64,000 nucleotides of DNA, taken from assembly GCF_001895025.1 (NCBI RefSeq), contig NZ_BCXI01000030.1, forward strand, positions 58,820-122,819, read 5' to 3'. Source of the stretch: Rhodococcus zopfii NBRC 100606 = JCM 9919. GTDB lineage: Bacteria > Actinomycetota > Actinomycetes > Mycobacteriales > Mycobacteriaceae. The position numbers were made by a program, and so were the translations under genes. Below the pieces are notes generated by a model. The model did no database searches. It saw only the letters and a program-made list of their open reading frames with translations, and had not been told where the DNA came from. Every line of letters starts with the position of its first letter. The first letter of the stretch is position 1. Below are positions 16,158 to 25,083 of the stretch, piece after piece.

Positions 16158-16466
16158 GACTGTCTCCGATGTCCGACGGTGGCTTCCACAGGACGGTGAC
16201 TTCCACAGTAGGCACCACCCCCGGGGACCGTGAGGGCTTTGATGTTTCGCACTTCCACGCCGCATCCGCGCAACATGACGTCCATGCGCGTACGAGTCGA
16301 CCCGCGGCTCGCAGTCGAAGACGATCCGTTCGTTCATCAGCTGGAACCGGGCAAGATCTTCGATGCTGAAATCGACGAAGGTGGCCGCGAGGGACCCCCG
16401 CACACCGCGCGGGGTGCCGGGCGGTCCGCGACATCCCCGATGGGTTCGGGCCCGCGGCCGCGGATG
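16158..16466. other. 309-base region between the NTF2-like and metallothionein-like genes
   Basis: Besides the tandem repeat at 16175-16208 I see no feature with support. Open frames cross it on both strands but have neither ribosome binding sites nor family resemblance. It separates two minus-strand genes and should hold the promoter of the downstream one, plus the 3' end of the NTF2-like transcript. No clear terminator hairpin was found. Confidence 0.4.
16175..16208 (-). repeat. Tandem 17-base direct repeat ahead of the metallothionein-like gene
   Basis: Two abutting 17-base units, GACGGTGGCTTCCACAG (16175-16191) and GACGGTGACTTCCACAG (16192-16208), differ at one position. They lie 18-51 bases upstream of the start codon at 16157, in the expected promoter/operator zone. 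Perfectly adjacent near-identical units of this size suggest binding sites for a regulator acting as a tandem dimer; the regulator is unknown. Confidence 0.55.
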
Positions 16467-16844
16467 TCAACCCTCCGCGGGGGTGGGCGTGATGAATTCC
16501 GGCTGGTCCAGCACTCGCAGCCAGCTTCCGTCCGCCTGCCGGCGGACGACCTGCGCGCGGGCCCCGGCGCCGTCGCGCGGCGGGGTCGACGTCAGCGCAA
16601 GGTCGCCGCTGACGAGCGTCGGCAGCGGCGGTTCGGGTTCGAATCGCGGTGCCCTGGCGAGCACTGCCGCCCACAGATTCCGAATGGCGGCACGCCCGAC
16701 CGTGACGGATCCCGGCGGGTACGCCAGAACGGCGTCCTCCTCGTACAGGGCGGCCACGCCGTCCGCATCGCCGGCATTGGATCGTTCGACGAACAGCCGG
16801 GTGATGTCCTCCGGCGTCATCGCCTTCTCGCGCTTTGTCGACAT
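16467..16844 (-). CDS. SnoaL/NTF2-like (DUF4440-type) protein
   Basis: A 125-residue protein of the nuclear transport factor 2-like superfamily: N-terminal helices (MTPEDITRLFVERSNAGDADGV), the AALYEEDAVL turn, then a curved beta sheet (GDLALTSTPP, AQVVRRQADGSWLRVLDQP). Members are small hydrolases, isomerases or ligand-binding proteins; no catalytic pair is evident. Start ATG 16844 has GAGAGGA upstream. It is divergent from a LysR regulator with a shared operator-like region, so it is a likely target of that regulator. Confidence 0.7.
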   Translation of the reverse strand: MSTKREKAMTPEDITRLFVERSNAGDADGVAALYEEDAVLAYPPGSVTVGRAAIRNLWAAVLARAPRFEPEPPLPTLVSGDLALTSTPPRDGAGARAQVVRRQADGSWLRVLDQPEFITPTPAEG

Positions 16845-16916
16845 CGGTGTGTCCTCTCCGGATGGGGAATCGGTATCTCTCCACCTTCGTGGGCCGGACA
16901 CGAGAAGTCCAACAGA

Positions 16917-16947
16917 TAGTTCTTGTCGTAACTAGAATCAGTAGTTA
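16917..16947. promoter_or_regulatory. LysR-type operator with three alternating half-sites
   Basis: TAGTT (16917-16921), AACTA (16930-16934) and TAGTT (16942-16946) alternate in orientation. The right pair forms a perfect inverted repeat TAACTA-N7-TAGTTA at 16929-16947, a T-N11-A-type LysR box that overlaps the regulator's own start codon. It sits between the divergent NTF2-like gene and the LysR gene, consistent with autoregulation and control of the neighbour. Function is inferred. Confidence 0.55.
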
Positions 16948-17849
16948 TGGAACTTCGCCAGCTCGAGTACTTCGTCGCGGTAGCCGAAGAAGCCAACTTC
17001 ACCCGCGCGGCCGCCCGCGTGCACATCAGCCAATCCGGGGTTAGTGCCCGGATCCGGCAGCTGGAGAACGAACTGGGCGCCGCGCTGTTCGACCGCAGTA
17101 GCCGTGTGGCCACACTCACCGCCGCCGGGGAAGCCGCGCTCCCCCACGCCCGGGCGACCCTGGCCGCGGCACACGCCGTGCGCGCGGCCGTCGACGACGT
17201 GAACGAGCTGGTCCGGGGCCGGCTCGCGGTCGGTATGGTCACCGCGTGCACGGTGACACCGTTGTTCGACGCGCTGTCCGCGTGCCGTCGCGCACATCCC
17301 GGCGTCACCGTCGATCTCGTGGAGGACAACTCGGACGTGCTGGTGGACCGGGTGCGTGCCGGCACTCTCGACGTGGCACTGGTCGGACTTGCGGACGCAC
17401 CGCCGGATGACCTCGAGTCGCTGACGATCGTGTCCGAGCGGATCGTCGTTGCCGTGCCGCCGGCACATCCGCTCACGGAGCTTCCCGCGGTGCGCCTGTC
17501 GGATCTGGCTCCGCACCCGTTGATCTGCTTGCCCCGGGGCACCGGTATCCGGACGGTCCTGGATCGAACATGCGCGTCGCGAGCGGTCACCGTCGATGTC
17601 GCGATGCAGGCCAGCGCGCCCGACGCCGTGGCGGACCTGGCGGCACGCGGACTGGGAGTGGCGATCCTCAGCACGTCGATGGCCCGGTCGTACCCGGGCC
17701 TCGTTCCCCTACCGCTGGAAGATGCCGACGTCGCCGCGGTCCTCGCGCTGGTGTGGCGACCCGATCCGTCGCCCGCCGTGCAGGCGCTGAAACGCACGAT
17801 GGCGCTCACCCCCGGAGGAGTGAGCGCCATCGGCGTCAGTGAGAACTAG
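16947..17849 (+). CDS. LysR-family transcriptional regulator
   Basis: A 300-residue LysR protein. The winged-helix domain is at the start ([22 protein letters not shown], then [24 protein letters not shown]). The periplasmic-binding-like effector domain follows ([37 protein letters not shown]). Effector unknown. The stop codon lies one base from the stop of the convergent tuf gene, and its last 50 bases contain a strong hairpin that suits tuf termination. Its operator overlaps its start codon. Confidence 0.85.
   Translation: MELRQLEYFVAVAEEANFTRAAARVHISQSGVSARIRQLENELGAALFDRSSRVATLTAAGEAALPHARATLAAAHAVRAAVDDVNELVRGRLAVGMVTACTVTPLFDALSACRRAHPGVTVDLVEDNSDVLVDRVRAGTLDVALVGLADAPPDDLESLTIVSERIVVAVPPAHPLTELPAVRLSDLAPHPLICLPRGTGIRTVLDRTCASRAVTVDVAMQASAPDAVADLAARGLGVAILSTSMARSYPGLVPLPLEDADVAAVLALVWRPDPSPAVQALKRTMALTPGGVSAIGVSEN
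17798..17831 (-). terminator. tuf-operon terminator embedded in the lysR 3' coding end
   Basis: A perfect 12-base-pair inverted repeat (GATGGCGCTCAC at 17798-17809, GTGAGCGCCATC at 17820-17831) with a 10-base loop. It begins 19 bases after the tuf stop on the minus strand, while still inside the lysR reading frame of the other strand. There is no long T tract. It is the only strong hairpin near the end of the str operon. Confidence 0.6.
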
Positions 17850-17850
17850 C

Positions 17851-19041
17851 TCACTTGATGATCTTCGTGACGCGACCGGCGCCGACGGTGCGGCCACCCT
17901 CGCGGATCGCGAAGCGCAGGCCCTCGTCCATGGCGACCGGCTGGATCAGGACGACCGACATCTCGGTGTTGTCGCCCGGCATGACCATCTCGGTGCCCTC
18001 GGGAAGGGTAACAACGCCCGTCACGTCCGTGGTACGGAAGTAGAACTGCGGACGGTAGTTGTTGAAGAACGGCGTGTGGCGGCCGCCCTCTTCCTTGTTG
18101 AGGATGTAGGCCTGGCCCTCGAACTCCGTGTGGGGAGTCGTGGTGCCCGGCTTGACGACGACCTGGCCGCGCTCGACGTCCTCGCGCTTGATGCCACGGA
18201 CCAGCAGACCGACGTTGTCGCCGGCCTGGCCCTGGTCGAGCAGCTTGCGGAACATCTCGATGCCGGTGACCGTGGTCTTGGTCGAGGTCGGCTTGATGCC
18301 GACGATCTCGACTTCCTCGTTCACGTTGATGACACCGCGCTCGATGCGGCCGGTGACGACGGTGCCACGACCGGTGATCGTGAAGACGTCCTCGACGGGC
18401 ATGAGGAACGGCTTGTCGGTCTCACGGACCGGGTCCGGGATCGACTCGTCGACGGCATCCATCAGATCCTCGATGGACTTGACCCACTTCGCGTCGCCCT
18501 CGAGCGCCTTGAGCGCCGAGATCGGGACGACCGGAGCGTTCTCGTCGAACTCCTGGGCGGCCAGCAGCTCGCGGACCTCCATCTCGACGAGCTCGAGGAT
18601 TTCCTCGTCGTCGACCATGTCGGCCTTGTTCAGGGCGACGAGGATGTAGGGCACGCCGACCTGGCGGGCGAGCAGCACGTGCTCACGCGTCTGCGGCATC
18701 GGGCCGTCGGTGGCGGCCACGACCAGGATCGCGCCGTCCATCTGAGCAGCGCCGGTGATCATGTTCTTGATGTAGTCGGCGTGACCCGGAGCGTCGACGT
18801 GCGCGTAGTGGCGCTTCTCCGTCTGGTACTCGACGTGGGAGATGTTGATCGTGATACCACGAGCCTTCTCCTCGGGAGCCTTGTCGATCTGGTCGAACGC
18901 GAAGCTCTCGTTGAGATCCGGGTACTTGTCGGCCAGCACCTTGGTGATCGCAGCCGTGGTGGTGGTCTTGCCATGGTCGACGTGACCGATGGTGCCGATG
19001 TTCACGTGCGGCTTGGTCCGCTCGAACTTCGCCTTCGCCAC
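17851..19041 (-). CDS. tuf: Elongation factor Tu
   Basis: A 396-residue GTPase that delivers aminoacyl-tRNA to the ribosome. P-loop GHVDHGKTT (about residue 19), switch [10 protein letters not shown] (about 83) and the NKAD guanine motif (about 138) are intact; domains 2 and 3 follow ([17 protein letters not shown], then [12 protein letters not shown]). Length is standard for actinobacteria. It is the last gene of the str operon, 93 bases after fusA. A good AGGAGGACATTCC ribosome binding site precedes the ATG. Confidence 0.97.
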   Translation of the reverse strand: MAKAKFERTKPHVNIGTIGHVDHGKTTTTAAITKVLADKYPDLNESFAFDQIDKAPEEKARGITINISHVEYQTEKRHYAHVDAPGHADYIKNMITGAAQMDGAILVVAATDGPMPQTREHVLLARQVGVPYILVALNKADMVDDEEILELVEMEVRELLAAQEFDENAPVVPISALKALEGDAKWVKSIEDLMDAVDESIPDPVRETDKPFLMPVEDVFTITGRGTVVTGRIERGVINVNEEVEIVGIKPTSTKTTVTGIEMFRKLLDQGQAGDNVGLLVRGIKREDVERGQVVVKPGTTTPHTEFEGQAYILNKEEGGRHTPFFNNYRPQFYFRTTDVTGVVTLPEGTEMVMPGDNTEMSVVLIQPVAMDEGLRFAIREGGRTVGAGRVTKIIK

Positions 19042-19134
19042 TGGAATGTCCTCCTGGACTGTTGTTGCTTGCAGTATGCAGCAGTGCGGTTTTATTACTT
19101 GGTCGTGCAGGTGACCGAGGGGATAACCCGGAGG

Positions 19135-21237
19135 TTACTCGCCGGTCGCCTTGGCGATGATTTCCTTCGAGACGTTCGACGGAACCTCTGCGTAGGAATC
19201 GAACACCATGGAGAAGTTCGCCCGGCCCTGGGTCTTCGACCGCAGGTCACCGATGTAACCGAACATCTCCGAGAGCGGAACCAGCGCCTTCACGACACGG
19301 GCACCACTGCGTTCCTCCATGGCCTGGATCTGGCCACGGCGGGAGTTGAGGTCGCCGATCACTTCACCCATGTAGTCCTCGGGGGTGGTGACCTCGACAG
19401 CCATGAGCGGCTCGAGGATGACCGGAGCAGCCTTGCGGGCAGCTTCCTTCAGGGCCTGCGAACCGGCGATCTTGAACGCCATTTCCGACGAGTCGACGTC
19501 GTGGTACGCGCCGTCGAGCAGCGTGACCTTCACGTTCACCAGCGGGTAGCCGGCGAGCACGCCGTACTGCATCGCGTCCTGCGCACCGGCGTCGACGGAC
19601 GGGATGTACTCGCGCGGCACGCGGCCACCGGTGACCTTGTTCTCGAACTCGTAGGTCGCGCCGTCCTCGCCCTTGAAGGGCTCCAGAGCGATGATGACCT
19701 TTGCGAACTGGCCGGAACCACCGGTCTGCTTCTTGTGCGTGAACTCGAGCTTCTCGACCGGCTTGGTGATGGTCTCGCGGTACGCGACCTGCGGCTTGCC
19801 GACATTGGCCTCGACCTTGAACTCGCGACGCATGCGGTCGACGAGGATGTCGAGGTGGAGCTCGCCCATGCCGCCGATGACGGTCTGGCCGGTCTCCTCG
19901 TCGAGCTCGACCGAGAAGGTCGGGTCCTCTTCGGCGAGCTTCTGGATCGCGGTGCCCAGCTTCTCCTGGTCGGACTTGGTCTTGGGCTCGATGGAAACCT
20001 GGATGACCGGATCCGGGAAGGTCATGGACTCGAGGACGATCGGAGCGTCCTGCGCGCACAGGGTGTCGCCGGTCGTGGTGTCCTTCAGGCCGATCATCGC
20101 GTAGATGTGGCCCGCGACGGCCTCGTCGACCGGGTTCTCCTTGTTGGCGTGCATCTGGAACAGCTTGCCGATGCGCTCCTTCTTGCCCTTGGTGGCGTTG
20201 AGCACCTGGGCACCGGGCTCGACCCGGCCGGAGTACACGCGGACGAAGGTCAGCTTGCCGAAGAACGGGTGCGCGGCGATCTTGAAGGCCAGAGCCGAGA
20301 ACGGCTCGTCCTTGCTCGGCTTGCGCGTGAGGACGGTCTCCTCGTCGTTCAGCTTGGTGCCCTGGACCTCGCCGATGTCCAGCGGGTTCGGCAGGTAGTC
20401 GATGACCGCGTCGAGCATGGGCTGAACACCCTTGTTCTTGAACGCGGAGCCGCACAGCACCGGGTAGAGCTCGGAGTTCACCGTCATCTTGCGGATGGCG
20501 GCCTTGATCTCCGCGACGGTGAGTTCCTCGCCGCCGAAGTACTTCTCCATGAGCTCTTCGTCGGACTCGGCGACGGTCTCGAGCAGCTTCTCGCGGTACT
20601 CGGCGGCCTTGTCGGCGAGGTCGGCGGGGATCTCCTCGTAGGTCGGCTCGGCGCCGATCTCGACGGTGCCGCGCCAGGTGATGGCCTTCATCTCGACGAG
20701 GTCGACGACGCCGTCGAAGGCATCCTCGGCACCGATCGGGAGCTGCAGGACCAGCGGCTTCGCACCGAGACGATCGATGATCGTCTGCACGGTGAAGTAG
20801 AAGTCCGCGCCCATCTTGTCCATCTTGTTGACGAAGCAGATGCGCGGAACGTCGTACTTGGCAGCCTGGCGCCAGACCTGCTCGGACTGGGGCTCGACGC
20901 CCTCCTTGCCGTCGAACACGGCGACCGCGCCGTCGAGGACGCGCAGCGACCGCTCGACCTCGACCGTGAAGTCGACGTGGCCGGGGGTGTCGATGATGTT
21001 GATCTGGTTCTTGTTCCAGAAGCAGGTCACGGCGGCGGAGGTGATGGTGATACCACGCTCCTTCTCCTGCTCCATCCAGTCGGTGGTCGAGGCACCGTCG
21101 TGGGTCTCACCGATCTTGTAGTTCACACCGGTGTAGAAGAGGATGCGCTCGGTCGTGGTGGTCTTGCCGGCATCGATGTGCGCCATGATGCCGATGTTGC
21201 GGACCTTGTTCAGGTCGGTCAGCACTTCCTGTGCCAC
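19135..21237 (-). CDS. fusA: Elongation factor G
   Basis: A 700-residue translocase GTPase. P-loop [10 protein letters not shown] (about residue 18), DTPGHVDF (about 82) and NKMDKMGAD (about 136) are present, followed by domains II-V with the characteristic [18 protein letters not shown] near residue 457. It moves tRNAs and mRNA through the ribosome. It lies 146 bases downstream of rpsG and 93 upstream of tuf. Nothing unusual was seen. Confidence 0.97.
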   Translation of the reverse strand: MAQEVLTDLNKVRNIGIMAHIDAGKTTTTERILFYTGVNYKIGETHDGASTTDWMEQEKERGITITSAAVTCFWNKNQINIIDTPGHVDFTVEVERSLRVLDGAVAVFDGKEGVEPQSEQVWRQAAKYDVPRICFVNKMDKMGADFYFTVQTIIDRLGAKPLVLQLPIGAEDAFDGVVDLVEMKAITWRGTVEIGAEPTYEEIPADLADKAAEYREKLLETVAESDEELMEKYFGGEELTVAEIKAAIRKMTVNSELYPVLCGSAFKNKGVQPMLDAVIDYLPNPLDIGEVQGTKLNDEETVLTRKPSKDEPFSALAFKIAAHPFFGKLTFVRVYSGRVEPGAQVLNATKGKKERIGKLFQMHANKENPVDEAVAGHIYAMIGLKDTTTGDTLCAQDAPIVLESMTFPDPVIQVSIEPKTKSDQEKLGTAIQKLAEEDPTFSVELDEETGQTVIGGMGELHLDILVDRMRREFKVEANVGKPQVAYRETITKPVEKLEFTHKKQTGGSGQFAKVIIALEPFKGEDGATYEFENKVTGGRVPREYIPSVDAGAQDAMQYGVLAGYPLVNVKVTLLDGAYHDVDSSEMAFKIAGSQALKEAARKAAPVILEPLMAVEVTTPEDYMGEVIGDLNSRRGQIQAMEERSGARVVKALVPLSEMFGYIGDLRSKTQGRANFSMVFDSYAEVPSNVSKEIIAKATGE

Positions 21238-21383
21238 AGGTAAACCCCGCTCGTAGCTCGTGTCGGTCCTTGGGTGCGGACCACGTGTTCTTGTGTTGTC
21301 AGCCGGCCGTCACAGGACCGACACAGATGTGCGAGCAGCCGACCGGGAGGACGCGGTAACCGATCCTCCCGGCCGGCACCGAC

Positions 21384-21854
21384 TCACCAGCGGTAGTGCG
21401 CGAACGCCTTGTTGGCTTCAGCCATCTTGTGGGTGTCCTCGCGACGCTTCACGGACGCGCCGAGACCGTTGCTCGCGTCGAGAAGCTCGTTGGCCAGACG
21501 CTCCACCATGGTCTTCTCACGACGCTGACGCGCGAAGGTAACCAGCCAGCGCAGGGCCAGCGTGGTGGAACGGCCGGGGCGAACCTCGACCGGGACCTGG
21601 TAGGTGGCGCCACCGACGCGGCGGCTGCGGACCTCGAGGGCGGGCTTGACGTTGTCGAGCGCGCGCTTGAGGGTGACGACCGGATCGGTGCCGGTCTTCT
21701 CGCGAGCCTGCTCGAGTGCCTCGTAGACGATGCGCTCGGCGGTGGACTTCTTACCGTCCAGGAGAATCTTGTTGACAAGCTGCGTGACCAGCGGCGAACC
21801 GTAGACCGGATCGGCGATCAGCGGGCGCTTGGGAGCGGGACCCTTACGTGGCAT
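21384..21854 (-). CDS. rpsG: 30S ribosomal protein S7
   Basis: A 156-residue ribosomal protein that binds the 3' major domain of 16S rRNA and nucleates assembly of the small-subunit head. The N-terminal [11 protein letters not shown] and the conserved [22 protein letters not shown] segment identify it; length is standard. Its start overlaps the rpsL stop by one base (TGATG), so translation is coupled. Confidence 0.97.
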   Translation of the reverse strand: MPRKGPAPKRPLIADPVYGSPLVTQLVNKILLDGKKSTAERIVYEALEQAREKTGTDPVVTLKRALDNVKPALEVRSRRVGGATYQVPVEVRPGRSTTLALRWLVTFARQRREKTMVERLANELLDASNGLGASVKRREDTHKMAEANKAFAHYRW

Positions 21855-22228
21855 CAGCCCTTCTCCTTCTTCGCGCCGTAGCGGCTACGCGCCTGCTTGC
21901 GGTTCTTGACACCCTGGGTGTCGAGCGAGCCACGGATGATCTTGTAGCGGACACCCGGGAGGTCCTTCACACGACCGCCGCGCACGAGCACCATCGAGTG
22001 CTCCTGGAGGTTGTGACCCTCACCGGGGATGTACGCGGTGACCTCGACCTGGGAGGTCAGACGCACGCGGGCGACCTTCCGGAGAGCCGAGTTCGGCTTC
22101 TTCGGGGTGGTGGTGTACACGCGGGTGCACACGCCACGGCGCTGCGGGCTGCCCTTGAGGGCCGCGGTCTTGACCTTGGCGGTCTTGTCGCGGCGGCCCT
22201 TGCGGACCAGCTGATTGATGGTTGGCAT
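21854..22228 (-). CDS. rpsL: 30S ribosomal protein S12
   Basis: A 124-residue protein at the decoding centre. The streptomycin-relevant lysines are both present, in [12 protein letters not shown] (around residue 43) and [12 protein letters not shown] (around residue 88), as in streptomycin-sensitive strains. It is the first gene of the str operon, with a leader of about 250 bases to the proposed promoter at 22483-22512. Confidence 0.97.
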   Translation of the reverse strand: MPTINQLVRKGRRDKTAKVKTAALKGSPQRRGVCTRVYTTTPKKPNSALRKVARVRLTSQVEVTAYIPGEGHNLQEHSMVLVRGGRVKDLPGVRYKIIRGSLDTQGVKNRKQARSRYGAKKEKG

Positions 22229-22550
22229 CTACAGGCTTTCTCGTTGTCTGGAGCTGCTCATACGAGCAACCTCGGCTGTTCTGAAATTAGGGATCCATCG
22301 GTTGGGGCAAGGAAGCAACTGCCCCGCACCCGGCCCCCCGTGTGCACACGAGGTCGGGCGTGTCGCGTACCCCCACACAGGCAGCCGGGGGCTCGCAAAC
22401 TGCAGTTGTCTACAGACCGCGCGCACGGCACTACCTCGCATAGGCACACAGATCGGCCCGGGCATGCCGGACACGACCCACAACGATACCTGGCGCCGAG
22501 CCACCGGGTCAAAGTGAGCAACGGCTCGTACCACCGCCTCGGACCGTCGC
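22229..22550 (-). promoter_or_regulatory. str operon promoter and leader region
   Basis: This 322-base stretch separates rpsL from the upstream lipoprotein gene. On the minus strand TTGACC (22507-22512) and TATCGT (22483-22488) are separated by 18 bases, a good housekeeping promoter. It would give a transcript leader of roughly 250 bases. A frame of about 100 codons crosses the region but has no ribosome binding site and no family look. No defined attenuator was identified. Confidence 0.55.
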
Positions 22551-23114
22551 TCAACTGCTCAGGTTCAGTGTGAGCCGAACCAACGTGGCGGCCGCCTCGC
22601 ACGGGTCGGGATGCCCCGATCCCGGTGCGTACTGCACCCACCAGCCGAAGATGCCCGCGGTGGACGCGTTCGCCGAGACACCGCACGAATCCGGATCGGC
22701 AGGTCGCCGCATCTGGATCGCCCGCCTGCCCTCGACTGTGGTGTTCTCCACCGCGTATCCGAGCCGTTCACCGGCCTCGCGTTCGGTGTCGAGCGCGCCC
22801 GTCTCGAACCAGTTGAAGGTGACCTTGACGGGACCGGTGGGCCCGTCACCGTCCCAGCGGCAGATCGCACCGAAGAACCCGCGCAGCACGTAGTCCGATC
22901 CGACGCTCTGCGCGATCTGCTCGTCGGTGACGGCATCGCACTCGGTGAGCAGCTTGGTGAACTCCGCCGACGCGCCGGCCCCGCCGGCGCCCTCCTGAAC
23001 TGCCCTGCCCTCGACGGTGCGACCGCAGCCGGTGAGCGCAGCCACGGCGGCCACGCAGGTCAGTACCGCCGCCGTGCGCCGCCGGCGTGCCGCGGCGATT
23101 CCGGTCGTGATCAT
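22551..23114 (-). CDS. DUF3558-family lipoprotein
   Basis: A 187-residue exported lipoprotein: a basic start with three consecutive arginine pairs, a hydrophobic helix, and lipobox ALTGC at about residue 33. The mature part shows DUF3558 features: LLTECDAVTDEQIAQSVG, CRWDG, and a closing CEAAATLVRLTL. Conserved cysteines probably form disulfides. The family is typical of mycolata and its function is unknown. ATG 23114 overlaps the stop of the next upstream gene, also DUF3558, by four bases. Confidence 0.78.
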   Translation of the reverse strand: MITTGIAAARRRRTAAVLTCVAAVAALTGCGRTVEGRAVQEGAGGAGASAEFTKLLTECDAVTDEQIAQSVGSDYVLRGFFGAICRWDGDGPTGPVKVTFNWFETGALDTEREAGERLGYAVENTTVEGRRAIQMRRPADPDSCGVSANASTAGIFGWWVQYAPGSGHPDPCEAAATLVRLTLNLSS

Positions 23115-23653
23115 TTCGCCGACCTCTCCACGGACAGCTCCGCGAGCCGGCGCGCGACCACGCACGCATCCGCGGCGGGCGTGAAGTCGGAGTACGTGAC
23201 GGACCAGTGGACGAAATCGCCGCCGAACTGCAGGCCGATCTCACACAGCACGATCTGCCCCAACTCGTTCTGCGCCGAGCCCATGAACCCCTCGTGCCCA
23301 CCGATCTCGACGTCGGCGGCAGGACGGCCGATCAGATCGGAGCCGGCACGTTCCCGCCCGATGGGACTGCCGCGGTACCAGGAGAACGTGACGCTCGGCC
23401 CACCCACCACGGTCTCCCACTCACACCCCACCGAGTTGCGGGTGACCGTCGCGAACGTCCCCAGACCGAAGGCGGCGGCCACCTCGTCGTCCGTGACCGA
23501 GCTGCACTCCCCGAAGAACGGACCGGGCTCGGTGACCTGCGGGGCGGACGGCGCATCGGCGACCGGAGGCCCGTCGTCACCGGAGCCGCACCCGGTGGCG
23601 GCGAACCCGACGACCGCGACCGCGGCCAGCATCGTGGCCTGCTTGGCAAGCAT
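23111..23653 (-). CDS. DUF3558-family lipoprotein (second copy)
   Basis: A 180-residue paralogue of the downstream gene with signal helix and lipobox AATGC (about residue 21), then GECSSVTDDEVAAAFGLG, CEWET, and the closing CVVARRLAELSVE. The shared cysteine/tryptophan spacing indicates a tandem duplication followed by divergence. Start ATG 23653. Eleven bases separate it from the upstream tetR, so tetR and both lipoproteins probably form one transcript leading towards the str operon. Confidence 0.78.
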   Translation of the reverse strand: MLAKQATMLAAVAVVGFAATGCGSGDDGPPVADAPSAPQVTEPGPFFGECSSVTDDEVAAAFGLGTFATVTRNSVGCEWETVVGGPSVTFSWYRGSPIGRERAGSDLIGRPAADVEIGGHEGFMGSAQNELGQIVLCEIGLQFGGDFVHWSVTYSDFTPAADACVVARRLAELSVERSAK

Positions 23654-23664
23654 GAGCACTGACC

Positions 23665-24294
23665 TTACCGAGCCGAGCCCTCGGTCGCCGGACGACGACG
23701 CGCGGGGTCGATGACCGTGTCGAGCTGGGCGGCCCAGTGCCGCACGATCTCGGCGCGGCGGCGCGAATCGTCGGTGAGCACGTCCGCGAGACCGAGACCG
23801 CGGGCCAGGTCCAGCGTGGCCTGCACCATGCGGTGCACGACCGGGTCGGAGCCGTCCGCGCCGAGTTCCTCCACGGCCACGCGATGCGCGACGCGTCCGA
23901 AGCGCTCCTCGAGCGGCACGATGCGCGCCCGCAGTTCCGGGTCGGCGGCCGCAGCGGTCCACACCTGTAGCGCAGCCCGGAACAAGCTGCCGGTGTACTG
24001 CTCGACGAGCCGGGCGACGACGGCCTCGGTGCGGGCCGGACCGAACGGAAGGTCGATGCTCTCGCTGCGCACCATGTCCATGCGGCTGTCGAACATGAAC
24101 TCGAGCGCGGCGGTGATCAGCTCCTCGCGGGTCGGGAAATGATGCTGGGTCGCGCCCCGCGACACACCGGCACGTTCGGCGACGACACCGACGGTGGTCG
24201 CACTCCACCCGAGTTCGGCGAGGCAGTCGATCGTCGCTTCGAGCAGCCGCTGGCGCGTCGCGCGGCTGCGGTCCTGCTTGGGCTCGCGCCTCAC
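23665..24294 (-). CDS. TetR-family transcriptional regulator
   Basis: A 209-residue TetR protein beginning at GTG 24294, which has GGAGGG five bases upstream. The DNA-binding domain reads SRATRQRLLEATIDCLAELGW and GVVAERAGVSRGATQHHFPTREEL; the C-terminal helical domain is of the kind that binds acyl or hydrophobic ligands. It heads a run with two lipoproteins towards rpsL. A TetR gene close to rpsL is also known in M. tuberculosis (Rv0681, from memory), so this may be its counterpart. Confidence 0.8.
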   Translation of the reverse strand: MRREPKQDRSRATRQRLLEATIDCLAELGWSATTVGVVAERAGVSRGATQHHFPTREELITAALEFMFDSRMDMVRSESIDLPFGPARTEAVVARLVEQYTGSLFRAALQVWTAAAADPELRARIVPLEERFGRVAHRVAVEELGADGSDPVVHRMVQATLDLARGLGLADVLTDDSRRRAEIVRHWAAQLDTVIDPARRRPATEGSAR

Positions 24295-24452
24295 TGCTGC
24301 CCTCCGTGTGTGTCGTGCTGTGCGGCTGCCACGGCACTCTTCCCCGGAGCCGGCAGCTGACCCATGATGGCACCGCACGGCAGGTCGCCGGGTGCACGGC
24401 GCGCCCTTTCGTACACTCGAGAACGACACGAACGGGAAGGGGAGGTCTCATC

Positions 24453-25004
24453 GTGGCGACACTTGTCAGGCGGGAGGACTATTTCGACGCCGCCATCGAG
24501 ATTCTGTCGACGGACGACCACGGTGGTCTCAAACAGGCGCCCCTGTGCCGGCACCTGTCGGTCACGACCGGATCGTTCTACAACTATTTCCAGAGCTGGG
24601 GTCAATTCAAGACCGAGTTTCTGCAGCACTGGCTCGACCAGCGCACGCTGCAGCTCGTCGACGCCGCCCGGCTCGTCGGCGCTTCCGATCAGCGCCTCGA
24701 GCTGCTCATCGAGTTCGCATGTGCGCTGCCGCACCGCGCAGAATCCGCGATCCGGGCCTGGGCACACAGCGACGGCGAAGTCCGGGCCGTACAGAGCGTG
24801 GTCGACGAGCAACGATTCGCGGTCGTGCTCGAAGCCACCTCCGGACTGCTCGGACCCGGCGTCGACGCCGAGAACTTCGCCCGGATGGGCCTGCTCATCC
24901 TGTACGGCTACCAGCAGTCGATGCCGCAGCCGGATCTCGAGCAACTCCGATGGGCACTGAAACGCACGTTCTCGGACGCGCTGGCCGCGCGCGCGGTGGC
25001 ATAG
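24453..25004 (+). CDS. TetR-family transcriptional regulator
   Basis: A 183-residue regulator starting at GTG 24453 behind a strong AAGGGGAGG. Its helix-turn-helix is short and atypical (YFDAAIEILSTDDHGGLKQAPLCRHLSVTTGSFYNYFQSW), but the YNYF turn is the TetR signature. It is divergent from the preceding tetR (158 bases apart), so the two may share control elements. A 24-base tandem repeat follows its stop. Confidence 0.75.
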   Translation: MATLVRREDYFDAAIEILSTDDHGGLKQAPLCRHLSVTTGSFYNYFQSWGQFKTEFLQHWLDQRTLQLVDAARLVGASDQRLELLIEFACALPHRAESAIRAWAHSDGEVRAVQSVVDEQRFAVVLEATSGLLGPGVDAENFARMGLLILYGYQQSMPQPDLEQLRWALKRTFSDALAARAVA

Positions 25005-25008
25005 CTCC

Positions 25009-25072
25009 CGCGGCCCGCCGCGGTACAGAATTCGCGGCCCGCCGCGGTACAGAATTCGCGGCCCGCCGCGGT
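25009..25072. repeat. 24-base tandem repeat, 2.7 copies
   Basis: Units CGCGGCCCGCCGCGGTACAGAATT occupy 25009-25032 and 25033-25056, with a 16-base partial third copy to 25072. The two full copies are identical. Each unit contains two CCGCGG/CGCGG palindromic elements able to pair, so the array could form a compound hairpin. It fills the gap between two convergent tetR genes and may serve as their terminator. Confidence 0.85.
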
Positions 25073-25083
25073 TGCCGTCGTCG

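Noticed and set aside
16209..16466. An in-frame N-terminal extension of the metallothionein-like protein (82 residues)
   Set aside because: It crosses the tandem repeat, lacks a ribosome binding site and has no recognisable content; the short form has a good site.
16600..16660. A GGTTCGAATC stretch reminiscent of a tRNA T-loop
   Set aside because: It lies inside the NTF2-like coding sequence with no matching acceptor or anticodon stems around it.
17839..21243. A single open frame of about 1134 codons antisense to fusA and tuf
   Set aside because: It mirrors the third-position GC bias of the two genes on the other strand, has no ribosome binding site and shows no family resemblance.
21854..22228. 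Streptomycin-resistance substitutions in rpsL
   Set aside because: Lysines at both resistance positions are wild type.
22229..22534. A 101-codon minus-strand frame upstream of rpsL
   Set aside because: It covers the proposed promoter, has no ribosome binding site and no recognisable content.
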